Assembly: GCA_008729055.1 (NCBI GenBank)
Contig: SDUX01000010.1
Coordinates: 1,178,001-1,242,000 of the forward strand
From: Pyropia haitanensis
Taxonomy: Eukaryota > Rhodophyta > Bangiophyceae > Bangiales > Bangiaceae
DNA: 64,000 bases
Direction: 5' to 3'
Shown: piece by piece, positions 19,754 to 30,800 of the stretch
Layout: each line of letters opens with the position of its first letter
Numbering within the stretch: the stretch's first letter is position 1
Made by a program: the position numbers and the translations under genes
The notes under the pieces: generated by a model
The model's input: only the letters and a program-made list of their open reading frames with translations
Told to the model about the DNA's origin: nothing
Databases searched by the model: none

Positions 19754-20723
19754 GGGACGACGGCGGCGGCGGTGGTGGCGGCGGCGACGGCGGCGGCGGC
19801 GGCGGCGGTGGCCGCGCTTTGCGACCGCCCCGCACCGTGTACGTGGCCGCGTTTGGCGACGCCCCCCAGCGCGTGCGGCTGGCGCTCGCCGCCCGCCTCG
19901 CCGCGGCGGGCGGCTGGCGTGCGCGCGTCGCCGTCGTTGGCTGCGACGACGTCCCCGGCTGTCCGCCCACCGACGCGCCCATCACCATCGAGCCGCCCGC
20001 CACGCCCGGCGGCCGCCCCCCAACCGCCACCGAAGCGGCGGTCGCCGCCGCGGCCGCCGCCGACGCGGCACGCCTCGCCGACGAGCACCGCGGGTGGCAC
20101 CACCCGCGGCGCCGCCACCACCCCGGCCGGCCCGCGAGCACCGACGCGGCGACAGCGGCGGCGGCGGCGGCGGCGGCGCTCCTCCGTGCCTCCCCCGACG
20201 GGGCGGCGACCGCGCACGCCGGGGTGGCGATGCTGGAGATGGCCCTCGCCGCCGCGGCCGACTACTTTATCGGCACCCACGGCAGCACGATGAGCCTCAA
20301 CATTGCGGCGATGCGCGCGGCGGGCGGCGCCGGCGTCGGGGGGGGGGGGCGCTCCCGCGTGACCGACATGGGCGGGTTTTTGGCGTACGGGCCGTACGGG
20401 GATGGCCACACGAGCCGCTACGCGGAGCTGTCGTGGGAGACGACGGTCGGCGTGGCGGCGTCGCGGGCGGCGGCCGCGTCGGCAGCGGCGCGGCGGGCCA
20501 AGGGGTGGCCGCCGGTGGGGGGGGGTGGGGGGAGGGGGGGCGCGGGCGGCGGGGGGGGGGGGCGCCTGCACCCGGCGCTGCCGCTCGGCACGCTGCTGCC
20601 CGAGCTGGACGAGCGGCGGGGGTGGTGGCAGCGGGGGGAGGGGTGGGCGGCGGAATTTGCAAACGGGACGGACGCGACGGCGGGGGGGGGGTGGGGGACC
20701 TGGTGCCCGAACTGGATGAGTAG
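18288..20723 (+). CDS. O-fucosyltransferase-like type II membrane glycosyltransferase (frame broken at homopolymers)
   Basis: ATG at 18288 begins MPHHRGRVGRF followed by a ~20-residue hydrophobic signal anchor (ALTAAAGVALTLAAWAATAA), the layout of Golgi glycosyltransferases. A Gly/Asp-rich stem follows, then HWTGGGQLNNQLVRVAHLL, the nucleotide-sugar GGxxNQ motif of the GDP-fucose O-fucosyltransferase family, and VVVLPP. The frame then shifts at the C run 18947-18952, continuing VGAWLDRTALAAGW and VDRQGCIGPG. It shifts again at the G run 19138-19152, continuing VAVLPDWV, GSFHYCARRLSGW and VVAVHVRDLEDG (the HxR motif). The last conserved block is DYFIGTHGSTMSLNIAAMR. A third slip at the G run near 20683-20691 would give the end LVPELDE and a TAG at 20721. 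The catalytic order fits the family. Acceptor is unknown. It could be a real gene with sequence errors or a decaying copy. Confidence 0.65.
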
Positions 20724-21896
20724 GCGAGGGGGGGGGCGGCGGGAAGGGGGGGCGGCACGCGTGAGCGGGACGGCGACGGAGAGCGGTGGGGGGCGGCGGG
20801 TGGACCGCCGCGCCACGCACCCCGGCGCAGTGGCGTTTGTCCGTGTCCCCGCGCCGGCGCGGGTGCCACCGTCGCCACGCGCCAACGGCGGGGCCGCCAC
20901 AACGCCCGCCCGGTCTGTGTGTCCGCGGTCTACCCCACTGCCGCTGTGGCGGCGGCGGCGGCGGCGGCGGCGCGCGGCTCCCCGGCGGCGGGGTCCCCGC
21001 CCGCGGTACGCACCCCCGCGCTGGCGCCGTCCACGCCAGCCGCACCGCACGACCCGCCGCCGCCGCCAGTGGCACCCCCACGCCGGCGGGCGGGCGCTCG
21101 GCCGCGCCCGCGTGCATCGTCCGCGCTCGCGGTGTCGTACCGCACGCGCGCTGCCGCCCGTCTCGGCGGCGCGTCGCGCCAGACACGACAACAAAAAACC
21201 CCCCAAAAAAAAAAAAAACGCGCCACCTCCACAGGGGGGTGGTGGTCCCGCCCGCGGGTGTGCAGGCACAAGCCGCGGCCGCGACGGCGGCGGCGCCCGT
21301 CTGCGTGGCGGCACCACACCGCCACGGCGTTGCGGGTCGCCGCGCCAGCGGGGGGGGGGTTGGGGCGCCGCCGCCGCGCGGCGCGTCGCGGCGGCCGTGC
21401 GCGGCGCGGGCGGGTCTCGGGGCGCCGGCAACCCCCCCCGCGGCGCGACGGCAGTGGCGGCGGTGGCGGGTGCGGCCGGCCGTGGGGGGGGGGGGCGCGC
21501 CGGCCCGCTCGGTGGGTGGTGGGCGGGGGTGTGGCGGGCACGCCCGCCCGCAGGCGGCGCGCGCGGGCGGCCACTCGAGCGGCCGAGTATGGCGCCGCCG
21601 GGATGGCGGCGGCGGCCGCCGCGGCCCGCGCGGCGGCCGGCGCGATCGGGGGCGCATCGTCTTGCGTGGTGGCGAGCTGTAAGGATACCTCCAGCGCGGG
21701 CAGCCGCGGCCACCTTGGTCCCGGCACCCGCCAGCGGCGCCGCTCCTTCCCCAACCCCGTCAGCTCGCCTCGGCCGCCCGCGGCGTCCCCACCCTCTCCC
21801 GCGCAGCCGCCCAACGTCGCGTCCCCCCCCATTCCCGACTCCCCAGACTCCCTCCCCCCCCCCCCCCCCGCACCCCCCTCCGCCCCCCAACCATCC
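20724..21896. other. GC-rich spacer
   Basis: Contains an A run near 21204-21216 and many G/C runs. Frames open through it on both strands are low-complexity. It is the probable 5' region of the J-domain gene. Confidence 0.5.
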
Positions 21897-22403
21897 ATGA
21901 ACCGGGACTATGACACCCTCGGCGTGCCGCCGTCGGCGACCGACGCGCAAGTCGCCGCCGCCTTCCGCGCCGCCGCCCTCCGCCACCACCCCGACCGGCA
22001 CGCCGGCAGCGCCGCCGCCGCCGCCGCCGCGACCGCCGCCTTCCAGCGCGTCGCCGCAGCCGCAGACGCCATCCGTGCCCACCGGGGGCGCGTCGGGCGG
22101 CCCGCCCACGCCAGCCGACCCGCTGCCGGCGGCGGCGCGACGACGGCCGGCCGGTGGGACCACCCGCCGGGGTGGGCGGCTGGGGGGGGGGGTGGGGGGG
22201 GGGCGGCACCCCGCCGCCACCGGGGGCCATACCCGCCAGGCTGGGCCGAGGCCGCGGCGGCGGCGGCGGCGCGTGACCGGGCGGCGGCGGCGGCGGCGGC
22301 GCGGCAGCGGGTGGAGTATGAAGCCGAGTGGGGGGGGGGGGGGGGCGCTCCGCGGGTGGTCGGGGGGGGGATGGGGGGGGGGGGGGTCGCCGTTTGCCCA
22401 GCG
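21897..22403 (+). CDS. J-domain (DnaJ/Hsp40) protein, first exon
   Basis: ATG at 21897 starts MNRDYDTLGVPPSATDAQV. The J domain is residues 3-65 with the catalytic HPD at 31-33 (ALRHHPDRHAG), which stimulates Hsp70 ATPase. After the J domain come Gly- and Ala-rich linkers with GRWDHPPGW and PYPPGW and an Ala/Arg helix. G runs from 22331 to 22387 make the downstream frame uncertain. The exon probably ends at 22403, before a GTACGT donor. The Gly/Phe and Zn regions of type I/II J proteins are absent, so this is a type III (DNAJC-like) protein. The next two exons listed may belong to it and would give a C-terminal membrane anchor. Confidence 0.7.
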
Positions 22404-22720
22404 GTACGTCCTTTGTTTTTTTTTGCTCTTGTGGTGAGGCTCGTGGGGGGGAGGGAGGGGGGGTTGTGGGGGGAGTGGAGGGCGGGTGCGGTGGTGTCGT
22501 GACGGGGGTGAGGGGCCACGGCGCCACTGCGGGTGTGTGCTGGGGGGGGGTGTGGGAGGGGGGGGCGGGTGACGGCGGCTGCCTGCGAGAGGCAAAGGGG
22601 GTTTGCCGGCGGGGGTGGGTGGCGGCGTGCGTGTGCGTTGGGGGGGGGGCGGGTTACGGGGTGGGCGGGCGGGGAGTACCGCCGCTCCTCGTGCTGCGTG
22701 CCGCCCACCTCGTGGCCGGC

Positions 22721-22751
<31 letters not shown>

Positions 22752-22838
22752 ACGCTGGCAGCCAACTGACGACGAGGGATGGGTGCTGCCGGCGGCGGCG
22801 GCGGCGGCGGTGTGGTGGGGGTGGCGGGGGGGGGGGGG
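22404..22838. other. Probable intron or spacer after the J-domain exon
   Basis: Starts with GTACGTCC and T runs, followed by G-rich sequence and (GGTGGC)n at 22720-22750. The acceptor could not be fixed. In the frame used by the next exon there is a TGA at 22767, so an acceptor must lie after it. Confidence 0.4.
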
Positions 22839-23845
22839 ATGGCGGCTGGCCTCGCCCGTCCTCGGCCGCCGCCGACGGCCGACGACGGCGACGGCGACGG
22901 CGGCGTGGCGGCGCGTAGGTGGGCGGCGGCTGGCGCGGCGGGCCGGTCGGGCTCGCGGGTGGGCGTGGCGGCCGCGCTGCTCGCCACCGTATCCGCGGTG
23001 GGCCTCACGTACGTGGCGCTCGACGTGGCGTGGCAGGTGCGTTTGGGCGGGGGGGGGGGGGGGGAGGGGCGGGGGGGCGGGGGGGGGCACGCTGCTGCGG
23101 CGGCGAGGGAAGAGGGACAGGGCGGAGAGGGGTGGCAGGCCGAGGTGGTCGTATGGCCGAGCGTGTTTGCTTTTTTTTGGTGTGCCCCGCGGCGGTGGGG
23201 GGGAGCGCCACGCGGCGTGGTACCGGTGGTGCCGCCGCCATTGACGGCGCGGGCGGCGCACGGCGGCGGGCGACGGCGCGCACACCTTTGACAACGACCT
23301 GACACTGTCCGGCGCCCCGCCGCGCGGCCGTGCGGCTGCGGCCATGGCTGGCGTCACTGACGGGGCGGCGGTGGACCGCGCTGGCGCTTTCTGCTTCCTC
23401 TCTCTGTGTCTCCCCCCCCCTGCCTACCGCTCCCATCCTTTCCTCGCCCCTCCCCTCCCGCCCGCCTCCCCATCGTCCTGCTTCCTTATCGCCTTGGCCA
23501 TCCACCCTCCCCCTCCCGCCCGTCCCGTTATCCCGCGCGCTCCCCCCCCCCCCCCTTCTCCCTCCCGCCTCTGTGCGGCCGCAGTCGGCCAACCGGGACA
23601 AGGCGTACGGCAACCTGAGACCCCCGCCCTCCCGCCGCCGCCGTGACGCGGCCCACGGGGGGGCCGCCGCGGCCGCACCGCCGCCGTCGCCGCCGCCGCC
23701 GCCACCAGCAGCGGCGGCGGCGTCCGCCCCAGCCGCTGCTGCCGCCAACGACGGCGGTGCCGCTGCAGCCGCCGCCGCCACTGACAGTGTCGGCGTCGGG
23801 CCGCGTGCGCGCACCACCCCCGCGTCGTCGGCGGCGGCCGCCGAC

Positions 23846-23891
<46 letters not shown>

Positions 23892-23962
23892 CATCGTCCT
23901 TTTCGTTGCCGCCCTACCCGCGGCGGCTGCGGCAGCGACGGCTGCCCGACGCAGAGGAATGA
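22839..23962 (+). CDS. Single-span membrane protein, or membrane-anchor exons of the J-domain gene (2 exons)
   Basis: Exon A runs to 23036 and exon B is 23585-23962, separated by a 548-nt intron (donor CAG|GTGCGT, acceptor GGCCGCAG). The join is in phase and reads ALDVAWQ|SANRDKAYGNLRPP. Exon A encodes a hydrophobic helix, VGVAAALLATVSAVGLTYVAL, after an Asp/Gly-rich stretch. Exon B is Pro/Ala-rich and ends RRLRQRRLPDAEE. If independent, the ATG at 22839 (MAAGLARPRPPP) gives 191 aa. If joined to the J-domain exon, the acceptor lies somewhere in 22770-22920. Small J proteins with one C-terminal span are known in organelle and ER membranes, which makes fusion plausible. No domain beyond the helix is recognisable. 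Confidence 0.45.
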
Positions 23963-24350
23963 CGGCCGGTGGGGCGGGCGTGCGCGGGGCGGGTGGGGGG
24001 AAGCCGCGGCGCGCCGCCGCGGCGGCGGGGGTACCAAGCTCGGCGGGCGGCGGCGGCGGTTGGCGGGCCCGTTGTTGGAGAGGCTGCGCGGTGGGCAGAT
24101 GGGGAGAGGGGGGAGGAGGGGGTGCCGTCGCGAGCGCCAGTGTGGGGCGTCGGCGAGTGCCGGCGGCCCGGCTCCGACACCGTCGCTCGCGGGCACGGAC
24201 GGTGGGGGGGGTTGGGGTTGCGGTCGCGGCCGCTCCCGCCGCGCCGCTGCCCGCGCGCGCCGCTGCAGTGGTCCCCCCGGCGTGGCGCTCTCGCCGGCGG
24301 GGGTGTGGGTGGCCGCGGTGGATGTTCGTCTCTTGTTCAAGGCGGCGGCG

Positions 24351-24376
<26 letters not shown>
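24351..24376. repeat. (GT)n microsatellite
   Basis: About a dozen GT units, followed by ATGTGTACATGTATATGG. Confidence 0.9.
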
Positions 24377-24381
<5 letters not shown>

Positions 24382-27346
24382 CATGTATATGGAGCGTTTG
24401 AGCGCGTCGCCGTGCCTCTGGACGAAGCGGGTGTCTGTGTGCGGTGGTGGTGTTTTTTTTTTTATGTCGGTACTATTCTTCTTTTTTTTTTTTTTTCGCG
24501 GCTCTGCGAGTAGTGTGGATGCCCGCGGCGCCGAGGCTGGCTACGGGGGGTGTCCTTCCCGCCGCTGCGGCCATGGCGCTTGAGTGTGTGTTGGCTGATG
24601 CGTGCCGCCGCTCCCCCCCCCCTCGCAAGGCGAGCTCGCTGGCCGCCGCGCGCGGCAACATACGCTGCCGTCGGCTGTCGCACCTGCTGGTGCGGTGCGC
24701 GGGTGACGGTCGGCATCCGTGGGCGGCCGGAGACCGGCACCCACACGGCCGCGTGGCTGTGGTGGCGGGCGTGCGCTGCGGCAGCTGCTCTCCTCGCTGA
24801 CGGGATGGTCCGAGAAGCGGCGGGGCGTGTCTGCCCCGGAAGAAAAAGAGAGGAAGACGATGTCTGCCTGTGCAGCACAGCAGTGTGTTCGAACAGTCAG
24901 GGGGTGACTGGCGAACGCAGGTTGGGTACCGTGCATCACCGGGGCTGCTGGTTGGCCGATCTCTCGCCCATTGATGTACCCAACTGAGGGCTGTCCACGA
25001 CAGTCCCACTGAGAACGGCCGTCAACTACTTGAATGGCTGGATGGCCGAAGATCAACTACTGTTGCAATCCGCCAGCACGTGGTGGCGCGCCCGTGGGGC
25101 ATACGCGCCAGTGCAATGGGCTTGGCCAAGCGGCGTTGGGTGTCGCCACGTGGACAGGATCGGCGGCCCGCGCGGAGAAAGGCAGACACGTCGAGGCCGC
25201 CCTCCAGGACGGTCATCACTTCGTAGATCGACCGATGCTCCACCCAGATTACAGCAGGCCGAGCGACCCTCCCACTGGCCATTGGGGCCCAGTCCCGCCA
25301 AGTCGGAAGCATGACCGGTGGGCCACCTCCTACCCCAGCCCTCGTGACTCAATACAAGCAACGTGTCTGCACGGCCCTGCCGTCGTGCGCACCACTGCGC
25401 GCTCCTACGTGCAGGGCGCCCTTGAGCCGGCACATTGGCTGGGCCCACCCTCGGCGGCCCACGTTGCAGTCACCACCCGTCACACCTCTGCTGGCGCCGA
25501 CCTCGGGCCGGTGTGCGTTTGTCGCGTCCGGCACGCCGAAACCCGCCCTTTCGGCCGCGGTCCGAACTCGGCACGCACCTCTCCCCCGCCTTTCAGGACC
25601 GCGGCGACACTGCTGCTGATTGGCTGTGACGTCGGCGGCGCCCCCCTTTAGTTTATTCGGCCGGCCCGGGGTGGAAGCGGAGCGACACGCCCTCCGCGGA
25701 GTCCGATGGCTGACCACGCTCGCGGCTACGGCCCGCTCGCGCGGGGCGTCGGCACGTTGACACGGCGATTGTGTGGCTCCCGCTCGGGTGGGAAGACCCC
25801 CCTGCTCCCGCGCCAGCCCGACCAGCTGGCTCGAGGACACCGCCCCTCCCGGTCCGTGCCTGCTGGTCGAGGGCCGGTGCCGCCCCAGCAGCCACGCATC
25901 CACGTTGCTAGCGTGTGCTTGCAGGGGACGGTCATGGGGGGGGGGCTCAGGCGTCCCGCCTGGACACCCGCCTTCAGCGATCCCCTGCCGAAGTTGGGAG
26001 TGTGCGGTCGCGGGGGCACGGGGAGTGGAGAGGGCTGCTTCTGTCCCCAGCGCCGCGCATCGTCGCCAATCTCGACATGGCCCCAAGAGAGCGGGGGGCG
26101 ACTCTCGGTGGCACTGCCCGCTCCTTGATCCGGGCCTTTGGTGCGGGAGAGACAGAGACAGGGGGGTGAGGGGAGAAGGATGGCCGGCTCGCGACAGAGC
26201 CACCCGCCATCGTCGTCTCCGAGGGAGGGTCCCCCACTCCCCGGCGCCATTTTCGTCCCACCAACCGCCGGCCCTGTGGCTACAATGCATAGGTTGCGAG
26301 GACGAATGAGCCTTCTGGGGCCAACCGCGGCCGCCGTGGCATTGGGCGGCAGTCCTTCTGTCTCCTTGAGAACAAGAGCGAAATGACGGCCGGCCGAGGC
26401 AGGGCGTCCGCTGCAGACGATGCTCCATGAATGTGTGTGTGGCTGTGGGCAAGGGAACCGCCTCGACTGCCCGTGGGTGCCTCAGGTTCTGCTCCGCCCT
26501 GGGTGGCCAGGGAGCGTCCGTTGTCGCGTGAGCCCAGCAGCCATGGGTGGTGGGCCCGCGCGGGATTTCTCACATTTGGGTCGCCCCGGCGGCCGCGCCT
26601 GGTTGGCGCTCCCTACCACTGTCATACACTGGACGAAGGCCAGTGGGGCGAGGGGGAGAGAGGCGCGTGGGGGGGGGGGGGGGGCGGTTCCCATTCCGTG
26701 GGAGGTCGATCCCCCCCCCTCTCTCTGTTTCCACATGGGCTCGCACACCCCCCAATCCCGACGGCCCCCGCGTCTGGCGAAGCGGGGGCCCGAGGCGGCG
26801 GGACCACCCTTGCGGCCCGCAGACGACGGCTCCCGCGGTGCCCGTCAAACATCAGCCTGGGCTGCCGTCGCTCGCTCACATCCATCGCACGCGAGTCCCC
26901 TGCCGTAGAAGCGGAACAGGGCCGGGGTGGCGAGGAGGAGGGGGCGGAAGGGGGGCGGGCGCGGTGGTCGCTGCCGTTGCCGACGACGACGACGCGCAAG
27001 GGGCGGCGGCGGCGGTTGCGCAAATGACCCCCTCCGCCCCCCCCGCCCTCTGTGCCACATGGAGTCGCCGGCGGTGGCCAGCCGTCCGTCTGCGTAGCAC
27101 GGCTGGGTGCACCATTCCGGGCGCACCCCCCCTTCCCCCCCCTCTCTCCGAGGGCGGCGCTCCGCGGCCGTCGGGGCCGCGTGGCGCACGCGGCGGCGCC
27201 GCGCGGCCGCAGCGCCACGGCCCCCCCGCCCCGCCCTCTCGTCGCCGCGACGGCCGCCCCAGTGCCCGTTTTGTGGCCCTGTGCCATTGCCCGCCGCCAC
27301 CCGTCGCAGTTTGTGGGTCAGACGACGCTCCCGCGTTGCGTTGCGG

Positions 27347-27349
<3 letters not shown>

Positions 27350-27404
<55 letters not shown>
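27350..27404. repeat. (CCG)n microsatellite
   Basis: Near-perfect trinucleotide array upstream of the Na+/K+-ATPase, not in a supported coding frame. Confidence 0.85.
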
Positions 27405-27406
<2 letters not shown>

Positions 27407-27894
27407 GTGGCCCGCACGGCCCCAGCCCAGGCTCGTCGTCCGCGCAGGGGGACCCCAGGCGGCTTGAGCAATCTGAGTGCCCCCCCCCCCCCCCCCCTAG
27501 TCAGTCTACCAGGAGGGGGGGTGCGCCGGCGGGGGCCCTACGGAGAGCCGCCAGGTGGGCTCTCAGTGCGGGCCCGCCTGTGCCGCGCCGCGCCCTGCCT
27601 AGTACAAGACGCAGTCGGCGCCGGCCGTCTCCGCCGTCCTCACCCTTCCTTCCGCAGCCACCTCACCGTCGTCTGGCGGTGCGATCCCGCCCCACCCCCA
27701 CCCACCGATTCTCGGGCGGGGAGCGAGCGTGCGCGCCGTCACTGGCGCCCCGGCCGCCGTTGTCGCCCCCCCCCCCGCGCGCTGCGGGGAGGCGCACCCG
27801 CGTGTCGAGAGCGCGGTCACCTTGATCGCACGGCGGGGAGCCCCTCCCCCCCCCCCCTCGACCTCTTTGGCACCCCTTTTCCGCCGACGCTACC

Positions 27895-30800
27895 ATGGCG
27901 GGTGGGGATGACGTTACCCCCGCCGCCGGGGAGGGTGGCCAGCCCAGGCGGCTGAGCCACAACGAGCTGGAGATGGCGCGGCAGTACTCTGAAACCTCCG
28001 CCCGCATTGACACGGCGATCGAGAAGAAGAAGGCGGGCAAGAAGCCGACAGCGGTGGAGGCCACCAATGACCTCAAGAAGGAGATGGAGATGTGGGAGCA
28101 CAAGGTGACGGTGGCGGAGCTGGAGAGCAAGCTTGGCACCAGTGTTGCGAATGGGCTCACCAAGGATGACCACAAGATGCGGTTGGAGCGCGACGGGCCC
28201 AACATGCTGTCGCCGCCCAAGGTGAAGCCGTGGTGGTACAAACTGCTGATGCAGTTTTTGAACTTCTTCGCGCTGCTGCTACAGGTGGCGTCGATCATGT
28301 CGTTTGTGGGCTACGCGCTCGACCAGTCGTCCCCGGATAACCTGTACCTTGGTGTCGTCCTCTACGTGGTGGTGATCATCACCGCGCTCTTCACCTTCAT
28401 GCAGGAGTTCAAGAGTGAGAAGACGATGGAGAAGTTTGCCAACTTCCTCCCGCCCCAGACGGTGGCGCGTCGCGGTGGCCTGGCTTCTCAAGTGGACGCG
28501 TCGACGCTCGTGGTCGGCGACGTCATTGAGGTCAAGCTCGGCGACAAGATCCCTGCCGACATTCGGCTGGTGGAGAACGCCAAGCTTAAGGTGGACAACT
28601 CGTCTCTGACTGGTGAGTCTGAGCCTCAGAAGCGTACCGTCGAGTGCACGGACGAGAACCCGCTCGAGTCGAAGAACCTGGCCTTCTTTGGCACCCTCGC
28701 TGTTGACGGTACGGCCGTTGGCGTTGTGGTCAACACGGGTGACCGCACCGTCTTCGGTCGGATTGCGGGGCTGGCTGCGGGGTCTGACGCGCAGGCGACC
28801 ACGCTGCAGCTGGAGATCCATCGTTTTGTCATCATCATCTCGGCGGTGGCCATCACCCTGGGCCTCATCTTCCTTGTCATTGGCTTTGTCAAGGGCACCG
28901 ACATCATCGACAACCTCATTTTCGTCATTGGTATCATTGTTGCCAATGTGCCGGAGGGTCTGCTTGCAACCGTGACGGTGTCGCTCACGCTGACGGCCAA
29001 GCGCATGGCAAAGAAGAACGTGCTCGTCAAGAAGCTCGAGTGCGTCGAGACGCTAGGCTCCACGACGACCATCTGCTCGGACAAGACGGGGACTCTGACG
29101 CAGAACCGGATGACCATCGTTCACGCTGTGACGGACATGACCATCCACACCACCAAGACGGCAACGCAGGAGAGCACATTTGACTTTGACTCGCCGACGT
29201 TCAAGAACCTCTTCATGCTGGCTTGCGTCTGCGCCAAGGCCAAGTTTGACGCCGCCGACATGGCTGAGAATCCCGACAAGTCTGTCGATGACCGCCAGGT
29301 CAACGGCGACGCGTCCGAGGCGGGCATCCTGAAGTGGGCCGAGAAGCTATCGCCGGTTATGCCTATCCGCGAGAAGAACGCGCAGGTGGCGACCATCCCC
29401 TTCAACTCGGCCAACAAGTTCATGGTTACCGTCAACAAGGACTCGACTCGCTCCGATGACGGCCTGCGCCTGTGCATGAAGGGCGCCCCTGAGCGGGTGC
29501 TCGACCGCTGCTCGAACATCATGATCGACGGCGAGACGCGCGCCATGAGCGAGGCGGACAAGGCAACAATCAACGAGCGCCTGCAGACCCTGATGGAGGG
29601 CGGTGAGCGTGTGCTGGGCTTCGCGCAGATGTCGCTGGACGTTGAGGCCTTCCCGGCCTCGTTTGAGTTTGACACGGAGAACCCCAACTTCCCGCTGGAG
29701 GGGATGACCTTCGTCGGGCTGCTGGCCCTGCTGGACCCGCCGCGTGAGTCGGTGCCGTTGTCGATCAAGACGTGCCAGACCGCTGGTGTGCAGGTCATCA
29801 TGGTGACGGGTGACCACCCGGCTACCGCGAAGTCGATTGCCAAGCAGGTCAACATTATCACTGACAAGACGGCCGAGGACGTGGCCAAGGAGCGTGGTGT
29901 GGCGGTCAGCGACGTGGACCCGACGACGGTCAAGGCCATTGTGGTGCCCGGCTCCCAGATCCGCGACCTGGACGAGTCGGATTGGGACCGGGTGCTGGCG
30001 CACGAGCAGATCGTGTTTGCCCGCACGTCGCCGCAGCAGAAGCTCATCATTGTGGAGAACTGCCAGCGGCTGGCCAAGATTGTGGCTGTGACGGGTGACG
30101 GTGTGAACGACTCCCCTGCCCTCAAGCGCGCCAACATTGGTGTGGCCATGGGCATTGCCGGGTCTGACGTGTCCAAGGAGGCCGCCGACATGATCCTCCT
30201 CGACGACAACTTCAGCTCCATTGTGTCGGGCATTGAGGAGGGCCGTCTGATCTTCGACAACCTGAAGAAGTCGATCGCCTACACGCTGTCCAGCAACATC
30301 CCGGAGATCTCTCCCTTCCTGGCCTTCATCCTGACTGGTATTCCGCAGCCACTGACGACGGTTCTCATTCTGTGCATTGACCTCGGCACTGACATGCTGC
30401 CGGCCATCTCGCTCGCGTACGAGAAGGCTGAGTCGGACATTATGCTCCGTGAGCCGCGCAATGCGGCGGTCGATCGTCTTGTCACCCGGCGGCTGATCTC
30501 TTTCTCGTACCTGCAGATTGGCATCACCCAGGCGGCTGCCGGGTTCATGGTGTACCTCATTGTCTTCCAGGACTATGGCATTTCCACGTCGCTGCTGCCT
30601 GGTCTCGACAACGACCGCCTGTATGCTGCCAAGGCCGACGAGGACAAGCGCTGGCTCTACACCGAGTTGGTCCGCCCCCGTGGCGAGTCTGTCGAGCGCG
30701 AGTGGTTCGACCGGGGCTCTGACTCGCGTCTGGCGCCCTTCTTCGCGTCTGCCCAGCCGAACTTTGTGCAGCAGACGGCGGAGCGTTTTGGGGATCTGCT

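Larger units (their letters stand above)
23963..27894. other. 3.9 kb spacer with microsatellites
   Basis: A (GT)n microsatellite lies at about 24351-24376 and T runs at 24452-24461 and 24480-24496. 24830-25650 is a lower-GC patch where frames on both strands look only weakly protein-like. A (CCG)n array of about 16-17 units lies at 27350-27404. 27600-27894 is the promoter and leader of the Na+/K+-ATPase. No gene could be supported. Confidence 0.45.

Noticed and set aside
25022..26452. Frames of 96 to 367 codons on the minus strand in the lower-GC spacer
   Set aside because: One short segment (EHRSIYEVMTVLEGGLDVSAF) looks mildly protein-like, but there is no domain and no flanking support, and competing frames are equally open.
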